A stretch of DNA of 10,000 nt from Chloroflexota bacterium (GTDB lineage Bacteria > Chloroflexota > Anaerolineae > Anaerolineales > Villigracilaceae): positions 1 to 10,000 of the forward strand of contig JAIWOB010000058.1 in the NCBI GenBank assembly GCA_020217065.1. The letters run 5' to 3'. The notes beneath the pieces were generated by a model, which did no database searches, was not told the origin of the DNA, and was given only the letters and a program-made list of their open reading frames with translations. Positions 1 through 4,401 of this stretch are shown here, piece after piece. Within the stretch, counting starts at the first letter, position 1. The number at the start of each line of letters is the position of its first letter. The position numbers and the translations under genes were made by a program.

Positions 1-221
1 CCGATGGCGGAGCCGGTAAAACTGGAAACCGAAAAGGCGGCGAAGAGCGCGCCGACCTGAGTCATACCAACTTCAAATTTGCTGGTAATATAAAGCGCAA
101 AAAACGGAAACAACAAAGCGCCGCCAAGGCGGTCAATAAAGGTGATGGCGACCACCACCCAAAACGTTCGCGGATAATCGCGATAGAGATTGGAAATCTT
201 TTGTTTGATATCTTTCAACAT
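1..221 (-). CDS. MFS transporter, N-terminal part (gene runs off the window)
   Basis: The reverse strand reads an open frame of 73 residues from an ATG at 221 to the window edge. A short basic cytoplasmic N-terminus (about residues 1-18) is followed by a hydrophobic segment starting FWVVVAITFIDRLGGALLFP, and a second hydrophobic stretch begins near residue 52 (TQVGALFAAFSVSSF). The Asp-Arg-(L)-Gly-Gly motif in helix 1 with 'FPFFALY' is typical of drug/proton-antiporter-like major facilitator proteins. The substrate cannot be told from this fragment. The start codon lies 1 nt after the stop codon of the small upstream gene, and a weak AAGG lies in that gene's last codons, so translation is probably coupled. 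Family assignment is fairly sure; everything downstream is outside the window. Confidence 0.8.
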   Translation of the reverse strand, partial: MLKDIKQKISNLYRDYPRTFWVVVAITFIDRLGGALLFPFFALYITSKFEVGMTQVGALFAAFSVSSFTGSAI

Positions 222-222
222 G

Positions 223-447
223 TTATGCGACCTTGTTTGCAAGTTTCACGGCAGGCGACTCCTGCGAAGACTGGCGTTGTTTTCGCAATTTCTCGCCGCT
301 GGCAATCATCCATTTTCCCAAACCAGCCAGGCTTTTATCCAGAAGGGTTTTGCCTTTTAAAGCCTCCTTCTCCAGCCGAATGGCGTCCATTTCCGCAACG
401 ATTCTTCTGCGGTTCAATTCAGATTCAATTTCAGGAAACCTTGTCAT
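223..447 (-). CDS. Small basic protein of unknown function (74 aa), upstream of the MFS gene
   Basis: I do not recognise a named family. The start is set at the ATG at 447 because GAAAGGAG lies 5 nt upstream, an excellent ribosome binding site; an in-frame ATG at 471 has none. Residues 1-32 are charged and probably helical, coiled-coil-like (IESELNRRRIVAEMDAIRLE). Residues 33-58 form an amphipathic, net positive helix (LLDKSLAGLGKWMIASGEKLRKQ) that could lie on a membrane surface; the tail is polar and basic. There is no signal peptide and no clear transmembrane span. It is followed after 1 nt by the MFS gene and both probably share the strong promoter at 528-555, so a role connected with the transporter or the membrane is possible. 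That role is inference only. Confidence 0.75.
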   Translation of the reverse strand: MTRFPEIESELNRRRIVAEMDAIRLEKEALKGKTLLDKSLAGLGKWMIASGEKLRKQRQSSQESPAVKLANKVA

Positions 448-527
448 GGAAACTCCTTTCAGGGCAATCAAAAAAAATTAAGCGGCGTCTCAAGAAAATC
501 AATATTCAACCTCTAATTTACAACAAA

Positions 528-555
528 ATTATACCAGAAAAATAAATTTTGTCAA
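528..555 (-). promoter_or_regulatory. Near-perfect sigma-70-type promoter for the small protein/MFS pair
   Basis: On the minus strand, TTGACA (550-555) and TATAAT (528-533) are separated by 16 nt. The -10 box is preceded by TG plus one base (TGGTATAAT), an extended -10. Both hexamers are perfect consensus. Transcription should start near 521, giving a leader of about 74 nt before the ATG at 447. The surrounding region is strongly AT-rich. Confidence 0.8.
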
Positions 556-581
556 TACACAAATAAATAAAATCAACATCC

Positions 582-598
582 AATCAAGATAATTGATT
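582..598. promoter_or_regulatory. Dyad symmetry upstream of corA (possible operator or chance)
   Basis: AATCAA (582-587) and TTGATT (593-598) are perfect inverted repeats around a 5-nt centre (GATAA). The dyad lies about 50 nt before the corA start in the AT-rich divergent spacer. Its position fits an operator or a weak hairpin. Because the spacer is AT-rich, chance occurrence is quite possible. No convincing corA promoter could be assigned. Confidence 0.25.
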
Positions 599-646
599 TT
601 TCGCGCTAAAAAACCTCAATTTTCGTCCATTTTGGAGACAAACTTT

Positions 647-1633
647 ATGATTCAAGCGCTCTTCTTCTCCCCCGGAAAGCCTGTCCGCACCGACGTTTCC
701 CCAGCCGAGTTCCATCGTCTCCTGCGCGACAAACGCGGGCTGTTGTGGGTGGATTTCACCTCAGAGCCTCCGGAAACTTCCCTGCCCGTCCTGCAAATGT
801 TCGGCTTCCATCCGCTGGCGATTGACGACGCCCTTCAAGAAACCCACGCCCCCAAAATAGACGACTGGAGCGACTACCTTTATATTGTTTTGAACTACAT
901 GCATCTGATAAAAGATTCTGAACCGTGGGACACGGAAATTGACGAACTGGACATTTTCCTCGGACGTAATTACGTCGTCACGCACCACGACAATCCCATC
1001 CCCTCCCTTGAAGCGGTCTGGGACTCCAGCCAGCGCGACCCGCGCTACTCGAAAGACGGCGCCGACCACTTGCTTTACAAAATCATGGACGCCGTGGTGA
1101 TGGACTACATGCCCATTATTGAAAAGATAGACGACGAAATAGACCTTATCGAAGACCAGGTCTTCGATAATCCAGGTTCGGAAACCCTTGCCCGGTTATT
1201 TACCCTGAAGCGCGTCCTGCTCGCCATGCGCCGCATCCTGCTCCCTCAGCGCGAGGCGTTGAATAAAATGGCGCGGGACGAATATCAGGTCATTGACCGC
1301 AAAGACCGCGTTTTCTTCCGCGACATCTACGACCACCTCGTCCGCCTGCACGACATCAACGAAAGCCTGCGCGACCTTGTCGGCGGCGCGCTCGACACCT
1401 ACCTCTCCGTCGTCAACAACCGCATGAACGAAGTAATGAAGACCCTCACCGTCATCACCACCCTCTTCATGCCGCTGACTTTTGTGACCGGCTTCTTCGG
1501 GATGAACTTCTTCGCCGCCGACCCGCCCCAGGGAAGTTGGACTTTGCCCATCGTCTTTTACGCCACCCTCGGCTTGATGCTGCTCACTCCCGTCCTGATG
1601 TACTTCTGGATGCGGCGGCGAACCTGGGTGTAA
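647..1633 (+). CDS. corA: CorA-family Mg2+/Co2+ transport protein
   Basis: The product should be a homopentameric magnesium/cobalt channel of the cytoplasmic membrane. The start at 647 is chosen because GGAG (634-637) precedes it by 9 nt; the frame opens earlier at 593 without such a site. The 328-residue product is close to the usual CorA length. Residues 1-about 245 form the cytoplasmic alpha/beta funnel with a long charged helix (about 150-250). The first membrane helix (about 266-286) ends in the signature Gly-Met-Asn at 285-287, the second spans about 299-322, and the tail is basic (RRRTW), as needed to sit at the pore mouth. The periplasmic loop after GMN reads FFAADPPQGSWTLP and lacks the MPEL-type acidic loop of the classical members. 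Assignment to CorA is sure; ion preference (Mg2+, Co2+ or Zn2+ export) is not decided by sequence. Confidence 0.93.
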   Translation: MIQALFFSPGKPVRTDVSPAEFHRLLRDKRGLLWVDFTSEPPETSLPVLQMFGFHPLAIDDALQETHAPKIDDWSDYLYIVLNYMHLIKDSEPWDTEIDELDIFLGRNYVVTHHDNPIPSLEAVWDSSQRDPRYSKDGADHLLYKIMDAVVMDYMPIIEKIDDEIDLIEDQVFDNPGSETLARLFTLKRVLLAMRRILLPQREALNKMARDEYQVIDRKDRVFFRDIYDHLVRLHDINESLRDLVGGALDTYLSVVNNRMNEVMKTLTVITTLFMPLTFVTGFFGMNFFAADPPQGSWTLPIVFYATLGLMLLTPVLMYFWMRRRTWV

Positions 1634-1636
1634 GAC

Positions 1637-1655
1637 GCGGAAGAAGTCCGCCTTT
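1637..1655 (+). terminator. Weak hairpin after corA
   Basis: GCGGA (1637-1641) and TCCGC (1647-1651) form a 5-bp stem with a 5-nt loop, followed by CTTT. The stem begins 4 nt after the corA stop codon. It is short with a poor U tract, so it is at best a partial terminator isolating corA from lexA. Confidence 0.3.
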
Positions 1656-1663
1656 AAAAATCC

Positions 1664-1692
1664 TTGACACAGAACAGGCGTTCGGGTATCAT
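1664..1692 (+). promoter_or_regulatory. lexA promoter
   Basis: TTGACA (1664-1669, perfect -35) is separated by 17 nt from TATCAT (1687-1692, one mismatch from the -10 consensus). Transcription should begin near 1699, leaving a leader of about 35 nt before the lexA ATG at 1734. The spacer contains the LexA operator, so the promoter is almost certainly autorepressed. Confidence 0.85.
1671..1684. promoter_or_regulatory. SOS (LexA) operator, Gram-positive type
   Basis: AGAACAGGCGTTCG contains the perfect inverted half-sites GAAC and GTTC spaced by 4 nt. It agrees at 13 of 14 positions with the Bacillus-type SOS box CGAACRNRYGTTYG; only the first base differs. It lies wholly between the -35 and -10 elements of the lexA promoter, where bound repressor would exclude RNA polymerase. 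It does not fit the enterobacterial CTG-N10-CAG box. Confidence 0.85.
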
Positions 1693-1704
1693 TCATAGCA
1701 CAAA

Positions 1705-1723
1705 TGAGCGAAAAATGCGCTCA
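1705..1723 (+). promoter_or_regulatory. Hairpin in the lexA mRNA leader next to the ribosome binding site
   Basis: TGAGCG (1705-1710) and CGCTCA (1718-1723) form a 6-bp stem with a 7-nt loop. It starts about 6 nt after the predicted transcription start, and its last base is the first base of the AGGAGG ribosome binding site (1723-1728). It could stabilise the 5' end or modulate initiation. It also buries the alternative ATG at 1704. Confidence 0.35.
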
Positions 1724-1733
1724 GGAGGCGCAA

Positions 1734-2411
1734 ATGATGATGGTTCGAAAAAGCAAAGGTCTGGGCGAACGCCACCAGAAAATTTTGGATTTTATCGGGG
1801 ACTATCAACGCGAGTATAAACACCCGCCTTCAATCCGCGAAATTGGCGAACACTGCGGCATTTCTTCAACCTCAGTGGTCAACTATTATCTCGACCAATT
1901 GGAAAAAAGCGGCAACATCGAGCGCGACCGAAAAATCTCGCGCGGCGTGCGGCTGACCAACCCCGCCCTCCTCGGCGATATGTTTCGCGTTCCGATGTTG
2001 GGCGTCATCCAGGCTGGCGAACCAATCCCTGTTCCTTCCAACGCGGACTTTGGCGCCTTCACCCCCGAAGACTCTGTAGAAGTCGCCATGTCGCTCATGC
2101 CCCCAAAGGAAAAGGTTAGGGATTTATTCGCCCTCAAAGTGCAGGGCGATTCGATGATAGACGCCATGGTCAACGACGGCGACATCGTCATCCTCAAACC
2201 CGCGCAGGAAGCCCGCAACGGCGAAATGGTCGCCGTCTGGCTCTCCGACCGCAACGAAACCACCCTTAAATTCTTCTTCAAGGAAAAAGACCGCTACCGC
2301 CTTCAGCCCGCTAATCCCACGATGAAGCCCATCTACATTGACAAAAACGAGGCGCTCGAAATCAAAGGCAAAGTGGTCATGGTCATCCGCAGGGTGGACA
2401 GGCAAAACTAG
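1734..2411 (+). CDS. lexA: LexA SOS repressor / autoprotease
   Basis: LexA represses DNA-damage genes and cleaves itself when bound to RecA filaments. The start at 1734 is chosen because a perfect AGGAGG lies 5 nt upstream; an in-frame ATG at 1704 has no such site. The product is 225 residues, within the usual range. Residues about 10-75 are the winged helix-turn-helix DNA-binding domain (PPSIREIGEHCGISSTSVVNYY). The C-terminal S24 peptidase domain begins near 85 and carries every functional element: the Ala94-Gly95 scissile bond in VIQAGEPI, the nucleophile Ser140 in GDSMI, and the general base Lys179 in TTLKFF. The gene is monocistronic, with its own promoter, an internal SOS box and a terminator at 2431. 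The protein should therefore be a functional, self-cleaving repressor. Confidence 0.96.
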   Translation: MMMVRKSKGLGERHQKILDFIGDYQREYKHPPSIREIGEHCGISSTSVVNYYLDQLEKSGNIERDRKISRGVRLTNPALLGDMFRVPMLGVIQAGEPIPVPSNADFGAFTPEDSVEVAMSLMPPKEKVRDLFALKVQGDSMIDAMVNDGDIVILKPAQEARNGEMVAVWLSDRNETTLKFFFKEKDRYRLQPANPTMKPIYIDKNEALEIKGKVVMVIRRVDRQN

Positions 2412-2430
2412 CCCCAAAAGACAACATGGA

Positions 2431-2459
2431 GGACGGCTTTGACAGCCGTCCTTTTCTTT
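2431..2459 (+). terminator. Rho-independent terminator of lexA
   Basis: GGACGGCT (2431-2438) and AGCCGTCC (2444-2451) make a perfect 8-bp GC-rich stem with a 5-nt loop (TTGAC), followed by TTTTCTTT. It lies 20 nt after the lexA stop codon. Confidence 0.92.
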
Positions 2460-2490
2460 ATATTAAAAGCGAAGGGAAAACCTTTCGGGG

Positions 2491-2496
2491 TAAAAT
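2491..2496 (+). promoter_or_regulatory. Possible -10 box just upstream of the Crp-like remnant
   Basis: TAAAAT lies 7 nt before the ATG at 2504, a spacing that would give a leaderless or nearly leaderless transcript. No -35 hexamer of quality is visible. The same arrangement is seen before two intact genes in this window, which raises its credibility a little. Confidence 0.35.
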
Positions 2497-2503
2497 CAAA
2501 AGT

Positions 2504-2616
2504 ATGGACGTTTCAATCCACGATTTGAAGCGAGTGGTCGTTTTTCAAAACGCCGCGGAAGACGAATTGCAATTCATTTTACAAAACAGCGTCGCCCGCT
2601 CCAGCCGGGGCTGTTT
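2504..2616 (+). pseudogene. Truncated N-terminus of a Crp-type cyclic-nucleotide-binding protein (gene remnant)
   Basis: From the ATG at 2504 the frame reads DLKRVVVFQNAAEDELQFIL and continues to RSSRGCFF. This resembles the first 35-40 residues of cNMP-binding-domain proteins, where a helix of the form 'LKRVPLFxNLSEDELxxIL' is followed by 'RxYPxGxxLF'. The expected beta-roll with the phosphate-binding Arg and the rest of the domain is absent. The frame instead runs on through the terminator-like hairpin and into the start of the next gene (open to 2674), with no family resemblance. A possible -10 box lies just upstream. The best explanation is an internal deletion that left the promoter, the start and perhaps the original terminator. 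Alternatives are a chance open frame or a tiny orphan gene. The resemblance was judged by eye. Confidence 0.42.
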
Positions 2617-2620
2617 CTTT
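2584..2620 (+). terminator. Terminator-like hairpin before the lipoprotein gene
   Basis: AAACAGC (2584-2590) pairs perfectly with GCTGTTT (2610-2616). CCC (2595-2597) can pair with GGG (2607-2609) beyond a 4-nt bulge, and CTTTT follows the stem. It would end any transcript from the Crp-like remnant, just before the next promoter. The bulge makes it weaker than the lexA terminator. Confidence 0.5.
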
Positions 2621-2625
2621 TCCGT

Positions 2626-2631
2626 TATAAT
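2626..2631 (+). promoter_or_regulatory. -10 box of the lipoprotein gene, probable leaderless start
   Basis: A perfect TATAAT lies 6 nt before the ATG at 2638. Transcription normally starts about 7 nt after the -10 box, which would be the A of the start codon. There is no Shine-Dalgarno site other than a GGA directly abutting the ATG, so a leaderless mRNA is likely. No clear -35 hexamer is seen. Confidence 0.55.
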
Positions 2632-2637
2632 TTTGGA

Positions 2638-3276
2638 ATGTCCTCCCGCCCGATTTCCTTCGCTCTCAGCCTGATTCTATCCCTCCTGGCGGCGGGCTGT
2701 ATTCCGAAAACAGCCGCCCCAACTCCCAACGTTCAATTTCAAATTGAACAGGCGGTCGCCGCCACCTTGATTGCCATGCCGCTTCCAACGCAAGCGCCGA
2801 CGCCGACGCCCTACCCCACGCCCACAGCCGTCAGCCTGGCTGGGTTATTTTGCGAGTACAAATTCTGCATCGGGCATCCCGCCGATGTGGCGTTTTACGA
2901 CCACCTCGCCTCACAAAACGTCGCCGCGCCAAGCCGCTACGACAACGGCTTCCTCTACGCCTACAAAATTCCAGACCTGATTCTCGCCCTCATTTGGCTT
3001 CAAGCCCCGGGAACGAACGACCCGAAATTCCTGCTTGATACCATTCTTGACGACCAGGCGGATGTCCCCGCCGGCTCGCTCGACGTGAAATTAATCCGCG
3101 ACATGAACGTGGTCTACACTTCCATTGCCACTTCAATTGCAGAAGTCCCCTTTGGCGGAGCGGGAGCATGGACTTGCGGCGACCGCGTTTTCGCGTGGAA
3201 AGCCTATACCCAACAAGCGGATACAGCCGCCGCGCTTTTTTCGGAGGCAATGGCAAGGTTCACCTGCGGGCAATAA
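2638..3276 (+). CDS. Secreted lipoprotein of unknown function
   Basis: The product is 212 residues and no named family is recognised. Residues 1-20 are a lipoprotein signal peptide: Arg4, a hydrophobic core, and the lipobox LLAAGC with Cys21 as the lipidated residue. A spacer (about 22-66) contains a Pro/Thr-rich run (TQAPTPTPYPTPT), a surface-anchoring linker style common in Anaerolineae. The globular part (about 67-212) has four cysteines (72, 77, 180, 210) that could form two disulfides outside the membrane. The region 103-165 is rich in hydrophobic and aromatic residues, followed by a Gly/Ala/Trp segment (GGAGAWTCGDRVFAW). The protein should be tethered to the outer face of the cytoplasmic membrane. 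The gene stands alone, with its own -10 box and a bidirectional terminator behind it. The start is fixed by the signal peptide. Confidence 0.85.
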   Translation: MSSRPISFALSLILSLLAAGCIPKTAAPTPNVQFQIEQAVAATLIAMPLPTQAPTPTPYPTPTAVSLAGLFCEYKFCIGHPADVAFYDHLASQNVAAPSRYDNGFLYAYKIPDLILALIWLQAPGTNDPKFLLDTILDDQADVPAGSLDVKLIRDMNVVYTSIATSIAEVPFGGAGAWTCGDRVFAWKAYTQQADTAAALFSEAMARFTCGQ

Positions 3277-3286
3277 TCAATCAAAG

Positions 3287-3319
3287 AAAACGCCCCGTCG
3301 CTTTGCGGGGCGCCGTTTT
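3287..3319. terminator. Bidirectional terminator between convergent genes
   Basis: CGCCCCG (3291-3297) and CGGGGCG (3306-3312) form a perfect 7-bp stem with an 8-nt loop. AAAA precedes the stem and TTTT follows it after CCG. Read on the minus strand, the stem is followed at once by TTTTCTTT. It therefore stops the lipoprotein transcript from the left and, more strongly, the zinc-ribbon membrane protein transcript from the right. Confidence 0.88.
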
Positions 3320-3328
3320 AGGGGAAAA

Positions 3329-4330
3329 TCAATCGCAAGTAATGACGACGAAATTCACATTGTGAACGGTGGCGGGTCCGTGGACCGACAGCGCCTGAAA
3401 GGATTTATTGTCCAAGTAACCAGCGGTCATCCCCTTTGGCACTTTGACGGTAATCGAGTCGGCGGGGTTAATCATCTGCCAGGAAGGAAACTGATTCATG
3501 TCCCGCTTCCAAAAAGCGGGGTCGCCCCCAAATAACGAAGCGGCGGTCTCCGGCGTAGCGGGGCAAGCCGCCGGCGCGGGCCCTTTATTTTTCTCCACGG
3601 TGGTTTCCGGCAGGTTCATTAAATCCGGCCTTGAGCCGGCGGGTATCAATTTGAGCAACATGCCAATCGCCGAGGGTTGGTTCAAGGGCTGAGTCGGCTC
3701 GGGAGTTGCAGTGACCAATCCCGCCATCACCGCAAACCTGCCGCTTGCCGCAAGCCAGGCGAACGCCAGCAGGGTCATAACCGCCATCGAAATGCCCGCC
3801 ACAGCCCAAAACTTTTTGTTTTGCCGAAGGGCGTCCTCATCCGCCACTTTTTTCAAACGCAGGAAGATGGCGTCTGCCTGTTGTTGGGTTTGACCGGATT
3901 GCAGCAGCATCAATTGAATCATTTTGGGGCTGTTGCCCAGGCGATACATCTTCAAAGCGCGGTTCCAAGCCTCCTCATCGGTCAGTGAAGAGGACGGCGG
4001 ACTGGATTCGGCTTTCTGCGGGGCGGCAGGACGACGGCTGGCGATGACGCCCGCTAGTTTCGAGGCTTCCACCCAACGGCGGCTTAAGACGCCGTCTATG
4101 AATTCGAGCGCGTCGGGGATGTGCTTTAGGCGGATATAACGCCCTCCGTTTTCCACCTCAAAGGAAATTTCACACGCGGAACAGGACAAATAATCCGCCA
4201 TGTCTGGCAGATGAGCGACCTTGAGGCTCGGACTTCCGCAAGCGGGGCAGCGCCCATTCTGCGCCCAAGAGTCGGGAATATCCCATTTGGGAAGGGGGGT
4301 AAATGGCGGTTCTGAACGATGGTTTTGCAT
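3329..4330 (-). CDS. Zinc-ribbon single-pass membrane protein of unknown function
   Basis: The 333-residue product has three parts. An N-terminal zinc ribbon carries the pairs Cys28/Cys31 (CPACG) and Cys50/Cys53 (CSACE), followed by a predicted soluble region with a Pro/Ser-rich linker (101-115) and helices to about 172. One transmembrane segment covers about 174-196 (FWAVAGISMAVMTLLAFAWLAA), preceded by two lysines, so the zinc ribbon should be cytoplasmic. A second Pro-rich linker (about 209-220) leads to an outer domain that contains only two cysteines, Cys256 and Cys332, possibly joined by a disulfide. The start at 4330 has no Shine-Dalgarno site but a TAAAAT box 6 nt upstream. It is preceded by the mazG terminator, so it is probably its own transcription unit. 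The layout suggests a sensor or scaffold that connects cytoplasm and envelope; no function can be assigned. Confidence 0.85.
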   Translation of the reverse strand: MQNHRSEPPFTPLPKWDIPDSWAQNGRCPACGSPSLKVAHLPDMADYLSCSACEISFEVENGGRYIRLKHIPDALEFIDGVLSRRWVEASKLAGVIASRRPAAPQKAESSPPSSSLTDEEAWNRALKMYRLGNSPKMIQLMLLQSGQTQQQADAIFLRLKKVADEDALRQNKKFWAVAGISMAVMTLLAFAWLAASGRFAVMAGLVTATPEPTQPLNQPSAIGMLLKLIPAGSRPDLMNLPETTVEKNKGPAPAACPATPETAASLFGGDPAFWKRDMNQFPSWQMINPADSITVKVPKGMTAGYLDNKSFQALSVHGPATVHNVNFVVITCD

Positions 4331-4336
4331 AATTGG

Positions 4337-4342
4337 ATTTTA
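4337..4342 (-). promoter_or_regulatory. -10 box of the zinc-ribbon membrane protein gene, probable leaderless start
   Basis: On the minus strand TAAAAT lies 6 nt before the ATG at 4330, the same spacing as for the lipoprotein gene. No Shine-Dalgarno sequence lies between. A -35 hexamer is not evident. A start of transcription at or next to the ATG is expected. Confidence 0.5.
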
Positions 4343-4365
4343 ACCCGCTCGCGGAAAAAAATTCC

Positions 4366-4393
4366 TTAAAACCCCGCCGGCGCTTCGGCAGGG
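4366..4393 (-). terminator. Rho-independent terminator of mazG
   Basis: On the minus strand CCCTGCCG (4386-4393) pairs over 8 bp, with one G-U pair, with CGGCGGGG (4372-4379) around a 6-nt loop. TTTTAA follows, and a second T run lies further on. It is 8 nt after the mazG stop codon and separates mazG from the zinc-ribbon membrane gene. Confidence 0.8.
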
Positions 4394-4401
4394 ATAACGC
4401 A

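Noticed and set aside
448..471. A longer form of the small basic protein from the ATG at 471.
   Set aside because: The strong GAAAGGAG site is positioned for the ATG at 447, not for 471.
1196..1696. A 166-codon open frame on the minus strand opposite the 3' half of corA.
   Set aside because: It lies fully antisense to well-supported corA codons and the lexA promoter; its product has low-complexity composition and no family resemblance. It is a shadow of corA codon usage.
1704..1733. A 10-residue longer lexA starting at ATG 1704.
   Set aside because: No ribosome binding site precedes 1704 and it falls in the leader hairpin, whereas AGGAGG sits ideally for the ATG at 1734, where LexA homology begins.
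2426..2503. A coding start at 2426 in frame with the Crp-like remnant.
   Set aside because: The stretch runs through the lexA terminator stem and its residues resemble nothing; the family-like sequence begins after the ATG at 2504.
3625..3639. A CCGGC/GCCGG hairpin.
   Set aside because: It lies in the middle of the zinc-ribbon membrane protein coding region and has no U tract; short GC inverted repeats are expected by chance.
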